A DNA stretch of 52,343 nucleotides from positions 1 through 52,343 of the forward strand of contig CASFJO010000047.1 in the NCBI GenBank assembly GCA_949295035.1. The letters run 5' to 3'. Under the pieces are notes generated by a model. That model had not been told where the DNA came from. It worked only from the letters and a program-made list of their open reading frames with translations, and ran no database searches. Each line of letters starts with the position of its first letter. The first letter of the stretch is position 1. Below are positions 7,807-16,615 of this stretch, in pieces. This stretch comes from an uncultured Gemmiger sp. Lineage in GTDB: Bacteria; Bacillota; Clostridia; Oscillospirales; Ruminococcaceae. The translations under genes were made by a program, and so were the position numbers.

Positions 7807-9276
7807 ATGGCGCGGTGCATTATGATACAGGGCACCATGTCCGGCGCGGGCAAAAGCCTGCTGGTCACGGCGCTGTGCCGCATCTTCCGGCAGGACGGCT
7901 GGCGAGTGGCCCCCTTCAAGAGCCAGAACATGGCGCTGAACAGCTACATCACCCGGGACGGCCTGGAGATGGGCCGGGCGCAGGTGGCCCAGGCCGAGGC
8001 CGCCGGCAGGGAGCCGGATGTGCGGATGAACCCGATCCTGCTCAAGCCCTCCAGCGACACCGGCAGCCAGCTGATCGTGAACGGAGAGGTGCGGGGCCAG
8101 TACGACGCGGCCCGGTATTTTCGGATGCGGGAGAGCCTGGTGCCGGATATCCTCGCCGCCTACCACTCCCTGGCCGATGAGAACGACATCCTGGTGATCG
8201 AGGGGGCGGGAAGCCCGGCCGAGATCAACCTGAAAGGGGACATCGTGAACATGGGCCTGGCCCGGCTGGTGGACGCGCCGGTGCTGCTGGCGGGGGATAT
8301 CGACCGGGGCGGGGTGTTTGCCCAGCTGTACGGCACGGTGGCCCTGCTGGAGCCGGAGGACCGGCAGCGGGTCAAGGGCCTGCTCATCAATAAATTCCGG
8401 GGGGATGTCAGCCTGCTCACCCCGGGCCTGGAGCAGCTGCGGCAGCTCACCGGGGTGCCGGTGCTGGGGGTGGTGCCCTACACCCGCGCGGACATCGACG
8501 ACGAGGACAGCCTGGCCCCGCGGCTGGAGGAGTACCGGGCCCGCCGGCCGCTGGACGTGGCGGTGATCCGGCTGCCCCATATCGCCAACTTCACCGATTT
8601 CTCCCCCTTGGAGAGCCATCCGGCGCTGGGGGTGCGGTATGTGCAGCGGGCGGAGGAGCTGGGCCAGCCGGACCTGACCGTGCTGCCCGGCACCAAAAAT
8701 ACCATGGGGGACCTGCTCTGGCTGCGCCAGAGCGGGTTTGCCGCGGCGGTGCAGAAGCTGGCCGCCGCCGGGCAGCCGGTGCTGGGGGTCTGCGGCGGGT
8801 ATCAGATGCTGGGCCGCCGCCTGGACGACCCGGACGGGGTGGAGCAGCAGGGCAGCCAGCCCGGGCTGGGCCTTTTGCCCTGCGTGACCCGGTTCACCGG
8901 CCAAAAGACCCGTACCCGGGTGACCGGCCGCACCGTGGCCGGCCCACTGGCGGGGGCTGGTCTGGACGCCTACGAGATCCACATGGGCCGCACCGACACC
9001 GGCGGCGCCGATCCCTTCGCCACCCTGGCGGACGGCCGGCCGGAGGGCGCGGCGGCGGGCTGCGTGTTTGGCACCTATCTGCACGGCCTGTTCGACACCG
9101 GTGAACTCACCGACAAGCTGGCCGTCTGGCTGCTGGCACGCCGGGGCCTGCCGGCTGACGCCGTGCGCACCGAGAGCCACGCCGCCTACAAAGAGCGGCA
9201 GTACGACCTGCTGGCCGGCGCGGTGCGCGCCGCGCTGGACATGGAGGCGGTCTACCGCATCCTGGACAAACACTGA
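7807..9276 (+). CDS. cbiP: Adenosylcobyric acid synthase (glutamine-hydrolysing)
   Basis: A 489-residue amidotransferase that amidates the b, d, e and g side chains. The N-terminal P-loop is QGTMSGAGKS. The class I glutaminase domain has its nucleophile Cys329 in GVCGGYQMLG and the histidine in TYLHGLFD near the end. The start ATG 7807 is 2 bases after the cobD stop, with AAGG overlapping. CobQ/CbiP length is normal. The longer open frame upstream of this start lies inside cobD and is discarded. Confidence 0.95.
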   Translation: MARCIMIQGTMSGAGKSLLVTALCRIFRQDGWRVAPFKSQNMALNSYITRDGLEMGRAQVAQAEAAGREPDVRMNPILLKPSSDTGSQLIVNGEVRGQYDAARYFRMRESLVPDILAAYHSLADENDILVIEGAGSPAEINLKGDIVNMGLARLVDAPVLLAGDIDRGGVFAQLYGTVALLEPEDRQRVKGLLINKFRGDVSLLTPGLEQLRQLTGVPVLGVVPYTRADIDDEDSLAPRLEEYRARRPLDVAVIRLPHIANFTDFSPLESHPALGVRYVQRAEELGQPDLTVLPGTKNTMGDLLWLRQSGFAAAVQKLAAAGQPVLGVCGGYQMLGRRLDDPDGVEQQGSQPGLGLLPCVTRFTGQKTRTRVTGRTVAGPLAGAGLDAYEIHMGRTDTGGADPFATLADGRPEGAAAGCVFGTYLHGLFDTGELTDKLAVWLLARRGLPADAVRTESHAAYKERQYDLLAGAVRAALDMEAVYRILDKH

Positions 9277-9300
9277 TTCCCAAGGAAAGAAGGAGTTTCC

Positions 9301-9969
9301 ATGCAGCATACCTTGCCTGCCGACATCGAGCGCACCAGCATGGCCATCATCCAGGCTGAACTGGCCCAGCGGGGCATCGCCGTGCCGGAGGATACAGCCC
9401 CGGTGGTCTGGCGCGTGATCCACACCACCGCGGATTTTGACTACGCGGAGAACCTGCGCTTTACTCCCGAAGCGGTGGCCCGGGGCATCGAGGCCCTGAA
9501 AGCCGGGGCCGACATCGTCACCGATACCCGCATGGCCCAGGCCGGGGTGAGCAAGCCCAGCCTGGCCAAACTGGGCGGGCAGGCGCTTTGCTTTATGGGG
9601 GACGAGGCGGTGGCCGAGGCGGCCGCCCGCAACCACACCACCCGGGCGGTGGCCGCCATGGACAAGGCGGTGGCCGAACACCCCGGCACGGTGCTGGCGG
9701 TGGGCAACGCCCCCACCGCCCTGCTGCGGCTGGAGGAGCACATCCGCGCCGGCGCCCGCCCGGCCCTGGTGATCGGGGCGCCGGTGGGCTTTGTGAACGT
9801 GGTGGAGAGCAAAGAGCGAATCCTGGCCGCCTGCCGCGCTGCCGGCGTGCCCGCCATCGTGGCCCTGGGCCGCAAGGGCGGCAGCGGGGTGGCCGCCGCC
9901 ATCTGCAACGCCCTGCTCTATTCCGCCGTCAATGCCCTGGACCCCGCCGCCCGCGGCTGGCAGGGCTGA
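9301..9969 (+). CDS. cbiC: Cobalt-precorrin-8 methylmutase
   Basis: A 222-residue enzyme that moves the C11 methyl group to C12 to give cobyrinate. The proton-shuttling histidine is His41 in RVIHTTADFDY. Other family segments are DTRMAQAGVSK, VGNAPTALL and GAPVGFVNV, then the ending GRKGGSGVAAAICNAL. The ribosome-binding site AAGAAGGAG lies 7 bases upstream. It is the last recognised corrin-ring gene in the operon and is 30 bases from the transporter gene that follows. Confidence 0.95.
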   Translation: MQHTLPADIERTSMAIIQAELAQRGIAVPEDTAPVVWRVIHTTADFDYAENLRFTPEAVARGIEALKAGADIVTDTRMAQAGVSKPSLAKLGGQALCFMGDEAVAEAAARNHTTRAVAAMDKAVAEHPGTVLAVGNAPTALLRLEEHIRAGARPALVIGAPVGFVNVVESKERILAACRAAGVPAIVALGRKGGSGVAAAICNALLYSAVNALDPAARGWQG

Positions 9970-9999
9970 ACCCGACCAAACCATCATGAGGAGTATACT

Positions 10000-10962
10000 A
10001 TGAAACACCGTATCCTGGCCCTGATCCTGGCGCTGGCCTGCGCCGCTCTGCCCCTCGCCGGCTGCGCCGCGGCCCCGTCCTTCGCCGATTCCTCCGCCCC
10101 GGCGGAGCCCGCATCGGTCACCTTTACCGACGCCATGGACCGAACCGTCACCGTCACCGGCACGCCCCAGCGGGCAGCGGCTTTGATCGGCAGCTTTGCC
10201 GACGTGTGGTGCCTGGCGGGCGGCGCCGATACCCTGGCCGCCGCCGCGGACGACACCTGGACCCAGTTCAGCCTGGACCTGCCGGACACGGTGGTCAATC
10301 TGGGCGGTACCACCGAGCCCAATCTGGAGGCGCTGCTGTCGGTCAAGCCGGACTTTGTGCTGGGCAGTACCAAGACCGCCGCCGACGTGGAACTGCTGCC
10401 CACCCTGGAGGCAGCGGGCATCCCGGTTGCCTATTTTGATGTGAGCAGTTTTGAGGACTATCTGTCCATGCTCGAGATCTGTACCCGGCTGACCGGCCGG
10501 GCCGACCTGCACGAGGAAAACGGCACCGCCGTGCAGCAGCAGATCGACGACGCCCGCGCCCTGGCCCAGGGCAAAGAAGGCCCCTCGGTGCTGTATCTGC
10601 GGGCCTCCGGCAGCAGCTGTAAGGTCAAGAACAGTGAGAACACCGTATTGGGCGAGATGCTGGCCGACCTGGGCTGTACCAACATCGCCGACAGCGAGAC
10701 CAGCCTGCTGGAGAATCTGTCCATGGAGGTGATCCTCAAGGCCGATCCGGACTGTATCTTCATCGTGCTGCAGGGCTCCGATCCGGCCAAGCCCCAGAAA
10801 AGCCTGGAGGAGGCGGTGCTGTCCAACCCTGCCTGGCAGCAGCTCACCGCCGTAAAGGAGGGCCGGGTCTACTACATGGACCAGCGGCTCTACAACGTGA
10901 AGCCCAACGCCCTGTGGGGCCAGGCTTACCAGCAGCTGGCGGAACTGCTGTATGGAGCGTAA
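10000..10962 (+). CDS. Substrate-binding lipoprotein of a FecB/BtuF-type ABC importer
   Basis: A 320-residue exported protein. A signal peptide ends in the lipobox LAGC with lipidated Cys22, and a Ser/Ala/Pro-rich linker follows. The periplasmic-binding domain (Peripla_BP_2 type) starts with the FTDAMDRTVTVTG strand and includes NLEALLSVKPDFVLG. This family binds ferric siderophores, haem or cobalamin. Its place inside a cobamide operon and next to siroheme genes suggests a corrinoid, tetrapyrrole or metal chelate, but the substrate cannot be read from the sequence. The stop overlaps the permease start by 11 bases. Confidence 0.88.
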   Translation: MKHRILALILALACAALPLAGCAAAPSFADSSAPAEPASVTFTDAMDRTVTVTGTPQRAAALIGSFADVWCLAGGADTLAAAADDTWTQFSLDLPDTVVNLGGTTEPNLEALLSVKPDFVLGSTKTAADVELLPTLEAAGIPVAYFDVSSFEDYLSMLEICTRLTGRADLHEENGTAVQQQIDDARALAQGKEGPSVLYLRASGSSCKVKNSENTVLGEMLADLGCTNIADSETSLLENLSMEVILKADPDCIFIVLQGSDPAKPQKSLEEAVLSNPAWQQLTAVKEGRVYYMDQRLYNVKPNALWGQAYQQLAELLYGA

Positions 10963-11947
10963 CGCGGCGGCCGGCCGGGTGGCCGTGCGGCTGGGCCTGA
11001 TGGGGGCGGCGGCGGTGCTGGCCGCGGTTCTGAGTTTGTGCCTGGGGCCGGTGTCCCTCACCCCGGCGCAGCTGTGGCAGGAATTGTGGGGGCAGGGGGA
11101 CGGCGCGTCCATCCTGGCTTTTGTGCGGCTGCCCCGCACGGTGGGATGCGTGCTGGCCGGGGCGGCGCTGGCGGTGAGCGGCGGCATCATCCAGACGGTG
11201 CTGGCCAATCCGCTGGCGGCTCCCAGCACCATCGGGGTCAACTCCGGCGCGGGGCTGGGGGTGACGCTGTGCTGCGCTTTGGCTCCGGGCGCGCTGGCGG
11301 CGGTGCCCTTCGCGGCCTTTCTCGGGGCCTTTGTGGGGGTGCTGTTCATCCTGCTGCTGGCCGAAAAGGCCGGCGCCTCCCGCATCACCCTGGTGCTGGC
11401 AGGGGTGGCCTTGTCCAGCATGTTCGGCGCCGGGGTGGACGCGGTGGTTACCCTGTTTCCGGACGCGCTGATCGGCTACTCCGATTTCCGCATCGGCGGC
11501 ATGGCCAACCTGTACCTGGGCCGGCTGCTGCCCGCCGGGGCGGTGATCCTGGTCTGTGTGCTGCTGGCCATGCTGCTGGCCAGCGAGATGGATCTGCTGG
11601 CCCTGGGCTCGGATACCGCCCGCAGCCTGGGGCTGCGGGTGCGGCCGGTGCGCACGGCGCTGCTGGCCCTGGCGGCAGCGCTGGCGGGCGCGGCGGTGAG
11701 CTTCGCGGGCCTGCTGGGCTTTGTGGGGCTGATCGTGCCCCATATCGTGCGCCGGCTGCTGGGCGGGGGCAGCCTGCGGCTGGTGGCCGGGTGCGCCTTG
11801 TGCGGCGCGGCCCTGCTCACCGCCTGCGATCTGGTCTCCCGGCTGGCCTTCGCGCCCTTTGAACTGCCGGTGGGCATCGTGCTGTCCCTGGCGGGCGGAC
11901 CGTTCTTTTTGTGGCTGCTGTTTCAGAAAAGGGGGACCCACTCATGA
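10952..11947 (+). CDS. FecCD-family ABC transporter permease
   Basis: A 331-residue membrane protein with about ten hydrophobic segments and the FecCD signatures: RLPRTVGCVLAGAALAVSGG, NPLAAPSTIGVNSGAGLG, and the C-terminal GFVGLIVPHIVRRLLGG that docks on the ATPase. It imports the ligand delivered by the lipoprotein encoded just upstream. It overlaps both neighbours (11 bases before, 4 after), so the three genes form a tight importer cassette within the operon. Confidence 0.92.
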   Translation: MERNAAAGRVAVRLGLMGAAAVLAAVLSLCLGPVSLTPAQLWQELWGQGDGASILAFVRLPRTVGCVLAGAALAVSGGIIQTVLANPLAAPSTIGVNSGAGLGVTLCCALAPGALAAVPFAAFLGAFVGVLFILLLAEKAGASRITLVLAGVALSSMFGAGVDAVVTLFPDALIGYSDFRIGGMANLYLGRLLPAGAVILVCVLLAMLLASEMDLLALGSDTARSLGLRVRPVRTALLALAAALAGAAVSFAGLLGFVGLIVPHIVRRLLGGGSLRLVAGCALCGAALLTACDLVSRLAFAPFELPVGIVLSLAGGPFFLWLLFQKRGTHS

Positions 11948-12699
11948 TCGAACTGCGCGGCCTCTCGGTGGGCTACCGGGGCGAACCGGTGCTGCAAGGG
12001 GTGGACCTGGCCTTCCAGCCGGGGCGGGTCACGGTGCTTCTGGGCCCCAACGGCTGCGGCAAAAGCACCCTGCTCAAGACCGCCCTGGGCCTGCTGCCTC
12101 CGCTGGCGGGGCAGGTGTTCTACGACGGGGCGCCGCTGCAAACGCTGGCCCCGGTGCAGGTGGCCCGGCAGGCGGCCTACATGGCCCAGAGCCGCAGCGT
12201 GCCCCAGATCGAGGCGCGCCGGATGGTGCTGCACGGGCGATTCCCGTACCTGTCCTTCCCCCGGCGATACCGGCCGGAGGACAGGCAGGCGGTGGACGAG
12301 GCGATGAAGGAGGCGGGCGCATCGGAACTGGCGGGCTGCCTGATGCAGGAACTCAGCGGCGGTCAGCGCCAGAAGGTCTACCTGGCCATGGCCCTGGCCC
12401 AGCGCACCGGCACCATCTTTATGGACGAGCCCACCACCTGGCTGGATGTGCGCCATCAGCTGGAGGTCATGGCCACAGCCCGGCGGCTGGCCGCCGGCGG
12501 CAAGGCGGTGGCGCTGGTTTGCCATGATCTGTGCCTGGCGCTGCGCAACGCCGACACAGTGGTCCTTCTGGCCGACGGGGCGCTGCGCATGACCGATACC
12601 CCCGACCGGGTCTATGAGAGCGGCGCGCTGGACAAAGCTTTCGGTGTGCGGGTGCGCCGGGTGGAGATGGACGGCAGCTGGCAGTATTTCTGCGAGTAA
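11944..12699 (+). CDS. ABC transporter ATPase, FecE/BtuD type
   Basis: A 251-residue nucleotide-binding subunit. Walker A is GPNGCGKST, the Q-loop region is YMAQSRSVPQ, the signature is LSGGQRQKVYLAMALAQ, and Walker B is IFMDEPTTWLD. It powers the upstream FecCD permease. The start ATG 11944 overlaps the permease stop; the longer frame upstream lies within the permease gene. A ribosome-binding site for the next gene, AAGGAGG, lies right after its stop. Confidence 0.93.
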   Translation: MIELRGLSVGYRGEPVLQGVDLAFQPGRVTVLLGPNGCGKSTLLKTALGLLPPLAGQVFYDGAPLQTLAPVQVARQAAYMAQSRSVPQIEARRMVLHGRFPYLSFPRRYRPEDRQAVDEAMKEAGASELAGCLMQELSGGQRQKVYLAMALAQRTGTIFMDEPTTWLDVRHQLEVMATARRLAAGGKAVALVCHDLCLALRNADTVVLLADGALRMTDTPDRVYESGALDKAFGVRVRRVEMDGSWQYFCE

Positions 12700-12711
12700 G
12701 GAGGCATATAC

Positions 12712-13347
12712 ATGGGCTGTTTCCCGCTGTTTATCGAACTGGAGGGCCGCCCCTGCCTGGTGGCGGGCGGCGGCAGGGTGGCGCTGCGCAAGGTGAAAAA
12801 GCTGCTGCCCTTCGGCCCCCGCGTCACGGTGGTGGCCCCGGCCGTCTGCCCGGAACTGGCGGCTGTGCCCGGGGTGCGGTTTGTGCGCCGCCGGGTGCGC
12901 CCGGCCGACCTGCGAGGCCAGGCCCTGGTCATCGCCGCCACCGACAACGCGGGGATGAACCGGCGCATCGCCTCGGCCTGCCGGGCCCGGCGCATCCCGG
13001 TGAACGTGGTGGACGATCCGCGGGCGGGCAGTTTTCTGTTTCCCGCCCTGGCCCAAAGAGGGCCGCTCACGGTGGGCGTCAGCACCGGCGGGGCCAGCCC
13101 GGACGCGGCGGTGTATGTAAAGCGCCGCATCGAGGCTGCCCTGCCCGGAGCGGAGTTTGGCCCCATCCTCACCTGGCTGGCGGCCTGCCGGGGGCCGGTC
13201 AAGGCGGCGCTGGAGAGCGAGAACGCCCGCGCGGCGCTGTTTGCCCGGTTGTTTGATACATGTATGGAAACGGGGCGGCCCCTCACCGACGCGGAGTTTG
13301 CCGCCCTGCTGAATCAAGCGAAACAGGAGGAAAACACCCATGGCTGA
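12712..13347 (+). CDS. Precorrin-2 dehydrogenase / sirohydrochlorin ferrochelatase-like protein (Met8/CysG-N family)
   Basis: A 211-residue protein. The Rossmann motif is AGGGRVALRK (from about residue 19), and the NVVDDPRAGSFLFPA segment holds the catalytic aspartate of the family, followed by VGVSTGGASP. It oxidises precorrin-2 to sirohydrochlorin with NAD+ and may chelate a metal, feeding siroheme or cobalt-sirohydrochlorin in the anaerobic B12 route. The ribosome-binding site is AAGGAGG. It overlaps the following cobA-hemD gene by 8 bases, so supply and use of precorrin-2 are coupled. Confidence 0.9.
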   Translation: MGCFPLFIELEGRPCLVAGGGRVALRKVKKLLPFGPRVTVVAPAVCPELAAVPGVRFVRRRVRPADLRGQALVIAATDNAGMNRRIASACRARRIPVNVVDDPRAGSFLFPALAQRGPLTVGVSTGGASPDAAVYVKRRIEAALPGAEFGPILTWLAACRGPVKAALESENARAALFARLFDTCMETGRPLTDAEFAALLNQAKQEENTHG

Positions 13348-14803
13348 AACCGGCTGCGTGTATCTGGTGGGGGCGGGCTGCGGCGCCGCCGATCTGATCA
13401 CCCTGCGGGGGCTGCGCCTTTTGCAGACCTGCGAGGCGGTGGTCTACGACGATCTCATCGACCCGGCCCTGCTGGCCCAGGTCCCGCTGACCGCCGAGCG
13501 GTACTGCGCGGGCAAGCGGGCGGGCCGCCACTCCATGCCTCAGCCCGAGATCAACGAACTGCTGATCCGACTGGGGCAGGGCGGCAAACAGGTGGTGCGG
13601 CTCAAGGGGGGCGACCCCTTTGTGTTCGGTCGGGGCGGAGAGGAGTTTCTGGCCCTGCGCCAGGCGGGGGTGCCCTGCCGGGTGGTGCCGGGCATCTCCT
13701 CCGCCATCGCGGTGCCGGGGGCGGCGGGCATCCCGGTCACCCACCGGAACACCGCCCGCAGCTTTCATGTGATCACCGGCCACACCGCCGCCGGGCCGGA
13801 CGGTCTGCCGGAGGACTTTGACGCCCTGGCCCGGCTGAACGGCACCCTGGTGTTCCTGATGGGGCTGGGCGCGCTGGAGACCATCGCCGCCCGGCTGATG
13901 GCGGCGGGCAAACCGGATGAAACCCCGGCGGCGGTGATCAGCGGGGGCAACGCCCCCCATCCCGCCGCGGTGCGGGGCACCCTGCACGATATCGCCGCCC
14001 GCACCCGGGCCGCCGGGGTCGAGGCTCCGGCGGTGATTTTGGTGGGGGCCACCGCCGCGCTGGAACTGGCCGACCCGCCCGCCGGGCCGCTGGCCGGGCA
14101 GCGGGTGGGGCTGGTGGGCACCATCTCCTTCACCGATAGGCTGGCCGGCAAACTCGCCGCCGCCGGGGCCGAGCCCCGGCTCTGTGTGGCCGCCCGCACC
14201 GAAGCGCTGCCCGTATCCCTGGACTGGGCCGCCCTGGCCGACGGCGCCCCCCGGTGGCTGGTGCTCACCAGCGCCAACGGGGCAGAGCGGCTGTTCGGCC
14301 TGCTGCGGGAAAACCGGGTGGACCTGCGGCGGCTGGCCGGCTGTAAATTCGCCGCCATCGGCCCCGCCACCGCCGATGCCCTGGCGGCGCAGGGCATCCA
14401 GGCCGACCTGCGCCCCGGGACCGCCACCGGCGAGGAACTGGGCCGCCTGCTGATCGCCACGGTGCCCGCCGGGCAGCCCATTCTGCTGCTGCGGGCGGAG
14501 AACAGCACCCCCCTGCTGCGCGAGATGCTGCGCGGGGCCGGTTACCCGGTGGAGGAACGTCCGCTCTACCGCACCGTCTACCAGCCGCTGGCCCCGGCCC
14601 GGGCGGGGGAGGCGCTGGTGTTTGGCAGCGCCGCCGGTGTGCGGGCCTACTGCGAGGCCTTCGGCGCGCCACAGGCCGGGGTGCGGTGCGTCTGCATCGG
14701 CCCCGTCACCGCCGGGGAACTGGCCCGGCACACCGCCGCGCCCTTCGCCACAGCGCCGGACATCTCCGCCGCCGGCATCCTGGCCTGCCTGGAGAATTTG
14801 TGA
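13340..14803 (+). CDS. cobA-hemD: Uroporphyrinogen-III C-methyltransferase / uroporphyrinogen-III synthase fusion
   Basis: A 487-residue two-domain enzyme. Residues 1-~245 are SUMT, with YLVGAGCGAADLITLRG, VVYDDLIDP, the SAM-site motif GGDPFVFGRGGEE and GVPCRVVPGIS. Residues ~250-487 are a HemD-type synthase domain (ANGAERLFGLLRE, FGSAAGVRAYCEAFG, CIGPVTAGELA). The protein turns hydroxymethylbilane into precorrin-2. Such fusions are common in Clostridia. HemC and earlier enzymes are not in the window. It is the last gene of the operon; a terminator hairpin follows 10 bases after the stop. Confidence 0.93.
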   Translation: MAETGCVYLVGAGCGAADLITLRGLRLLQTCEAVVYDDLIDPALLAQVPLTAERYCAGKRAGRHSMPQPEINELLIRLGQGGKQVVRLKGGDPFVFGRGGEEFLALRQAGVPCRVVPGISSAIAVPGAAGIPVTHRNTARSFHVITGHTAAGPDGLPEDFDALARLNGTLVFLMGLGALETIAARLMAAGKPDETPAAVISGGNAPHPAAVRGTLHDIAARTRAAGVEAPAVILVGATAALELADPPAGPLAGQRVGLVGTISFTDRLAGKLAAAGAEPRLCVAARTEALPVSLDWAALADGAPRWLVLTSANGAERLFGLLRENRVDLRRLAGCKFAAIGPATADALAAQGIQADLRPGTATGEELGRLLIATVPAGQPILLLRAENSTPLLREMLRGAGYPVEERPLYRTVYQPLAPARAGEALVFGSAAGVRAYCEAFGAPQAGVRCVCIGPVTAGELARHTAAPFATAPDISAAGILACLENL

Positions 14804-14812
14804 ACCGCACGT

Positions 14813-14842
14813 CCCGCCGGCTCTGCCGGGCGGGGCGTTTTT
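14813..14842 (+). terminator. Rho-independent terminator of the cobamide/siroheme operon
   Basis: A GC-rich stem (CCCGCCGGC with GCCGGGCGGG, one bulged G, loop TCT) is followed by a run of five T. It lies 10 bases after the cobA-hemD stop. Confidence 0.85.
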
Positions 14843-14848
14843 GTGTTC

Positions 14849-14891
14849 CTTACAAAACGGTCACGCGCGCGGGGCGCGGATGGCGTATAAT
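14849..14891 (+). promoter_or_regulatory. Promoter of the two-component operon with GTCAC-like direct repeat
   Basis: A consensus -10 TATAAT is at 14886-14891, with no good -35 hexamer at the usual distance, which suggests an activator-dependent promoter. Upstream, CTTAC (14849-14853) and GTCAC (14860-14864) are 11 bases apart. The same GTCAC box recurs three times before the transporter genes at 16616-16643. The binding role is inference. Confidence 0.55.
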
Positions 14892-14927
14892 AAAACCGTG
14901 TAACCCGCCCGCAAGGAGGAATTTTGT

Positions 14928-15608
14928 ATGACCCGTATCTTACTGATCGAGGACGACGACACCATCGCCCGGGGACTGGCCTATTCCCTGGAACAGGAGG
15001 GCTGGGTGGTCACCTGCCTTGCCACCCTGGCCCAGGGCCGTGCCGCCCTGGAAAGCGGCCCCTTCGACCTGCTGCTGGCCGACGTGGGGCTGCCGGACGG
15101 CAGCGGCTACGAACTCTGTGCCGCCGCCAAGAGCCGGGGCATCCCGGTGATCTTCGCCACCGCCCGGGGGGACGAGGGCAGCGTGGTGCTGGGGCTGGAC
15201 ATGGGGGCGGACGACTACATCGTAAAACCTTTCCGGCTGCGGGAGGTGGCCAGCCGTATTCGGGCGGTGCTTCGCCGGGCCGCCGGCGACGGGGAACACA
15301 TCGCCCGCCTGGGCGATGTGACCATCGACATGCAGCGGGCCCAGGTGACCCGCCGGGGCCAGCCGGTGCCCCTCACCGCGCTGGAATACCGGCTGCTGCT
15401 GACCTTTCTGGCCCATCCCGGCCAGACCCTTACCCGGGGCCAGCTGCTGGAGGGCATCTGGGACGTGGCGGGCAACTTTGTCAACGACAATACCCTGTCG
15501 GTCTACATCAAGCGGCTGCGGGAAAAACTGGAATCCCCGGGCAGGCCGCTGATCGTCACCGTGCGGGGCATCGGCTACCGATTGGAGGACATCCATGCTG
15601 CGCAATAA
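14928..15608 (+). CDS. OmpR/PhoB-family response regulator
   Basis: A 226-residue regulator. The receiver (1-~115) keeps the acidic triad Asp9-Asp10-Asp11, phospho-acceptor Asp52 in LLADVGLPDG, Thr78 and Lys100 in DDYIVKPF. The C-terminal winged helix (~128-226) has LTALEYRLLLTFLAHPGQ and NTLSVYIKRLREKLE. It pairs with the histidine kinase that overlaps its end and probably controls the ABC transporter downstream through the GTCAC boxes. The ribosome-binding site AAGGAGGAA is strong. The layout resembles BceR-type regulators of peptide-antibiotic efflux; the signal is unknown. Confidence 0.92.
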   Translation: MTRILLIEDDDTIARGLAYSLEQEGWVVTCLATLAQGRAALESGPFDLLLADVGLPDGSGYELCAAAKSRGIPVIFATARGDEGSVVLGLDMGADDYIVKPFRLREVASRIRAVLRRAAGDGEHIARLGDVTIDMQRAQVTRRGQPVPLTALEYRLLLTFLAHPGQTLTRGQLLEGIWDVAGNFVNDNTLSVYIKRLREKLESPGRPLIVTVRGIGYRLEDIHAAQ

Positions 15609-16608
15609 GGAACTGACCGGGCCGCTGGCGGCCACTGTGGCCCTTATCGCCGCGGCGGGCTGTGTGTGCGGCGCGCTGGGCGGCGCGACGGCGGGGCTGG
15701 CCGGGGCGGTCTGCGCCGCGTTGACAGGGGCGCTGTGGATGATCGGCACCGCCCGGCGCTACGCCCGCCTGCGCCAGCTGGGGGAGTATCTGGCCGCCGT
15801 CTACGCCGGGGGCGAATTGCTGGACATCCGGGACAACCGGGAGGGCGAGCTGAGCCTTCTGAAAAACGATCTGCACAAGATCACCGTGACCCTGCGCCAG
15901 CAGAGCGAGCAGCTGGCTCACGACAAGCAATTTTTGCAGGGGCTGCTGGGCAGCGTCTCCCACCAGCTGCGTACCCCGCTCACCGGGATGCTGGTCATGG
16001 CCGATCTGCTGGCCCGGCCCGATCTGCCGGATGAAAAGCGGGCCGAGTTCACCGGCCAGCTCACCGCCCAGCTGGAACGGATGCAGTGGCTGCTGGAACG
16101 GCTGCTCACCCTCTCCCGGCTGGACGCGGGCTGCCTGGTGATGGAGAGTGCCCCCGTGCAGCTGCCCGCGCTGCTGCGCCGGGCAGCCGCCCCGGTGCGG
16201 GTGGCGCTGGAGCTGCGGGGCCAGACGCTGGAGCTGGACTCCCCCGAAGGCCCGGCCTGGCAGGGGGATGAACAATGGACCGCCGAGGCGGTGACAAACC
16301 TGATCAAAAACGCCTCGGAGCACGCCCCGGAGGGCGGCCGGGTGACGGTGCGGCTGCGCCAGGACGCCCTGGCCGCTTGCATCACGGTGGAGGACAACGG
16401 CCCCGGCATCCCGGCGGCGGATATGCCCCATCTGTTTGAGCGGTTTTACCGGGGCTCCAACGCGGCGCCGGGCAGCGCGGGCATCGGCCTGGCCCTGGCC
16501 CGGGAACTGGCCCGTGCCCAGGGCGGAGAGGTCACGGCGGAAAACCGCGCCGACGGCCCCGGGGCCCGCTTTATCCTGCGGCTGCCCATGCGCCCCGGCG
16601 CTTTGTGA
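15595..16608 (+). CDS. Sensor histidine kinase with intramembrane-type sensor region
   Basis: A 337-residue kinase. Two hydrophobic helices (about residues 8-31 and 33-50) are separated by only a few residues, so there is essentially no extracellular sensor domain. The phospho-accepting His123 lies in the H-box SHQLRTPLTG. The HATPase domain has N-box NLIKNASEHAP, DNGPGIP, FERFYRG and GIGLALARELA. Kinases of this build (BceS-like) usually sense through a partner ABC permease, and one is encoded two genes downstream. It overlaps the regulator gene by 14 bases. Confidence 0.9.
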   Translation: MLRNKELTGPLAATVALIAAAGCVCGALGGATAGLAGAVCAALTGALWMIGTARRYARLRQLGEYLAAVYAGGELLDIRDNREGELSLLKNDLHKITVTLRQQSEQLAHDKQFLQGLLGSVSHQLRTPLTGMLVMADLLARPDLPDEKRAEFTGQLTAQLERMQWLLERLLTLSRLDAGCLVMESAPVQLPALLRRAAAPVRVALELRGQTLELDSPEGPAWQGDEQWTAEAVTNLIKNASEHAPEGGRVTVRLRQDALAACITVEDNGPGIPAADMPHLFERFYRGSNAAPGSAGIGLALARELARAQGGEVTAENRADGPGARFILRLPMRPGAL

Positions 16609-16615
16609 GCAAACT

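Noticed and set aside
7711-11421. A very long minus-strand open frame (over 1,200 codons) opposite cbiP, cbiC and the importer genes
   Set aside because: It is an artefact of high GC and codon bias: the translation is low-complexity Gly/His/Gln/Arg-rich, has no domain, and is fully antisense to well-recognised genes.
1-14803. A cobalamin riboswitch
   Set aside because: None was recognised inside the operon. If present, it would be upstream of the window, before the missing early corrin genes.
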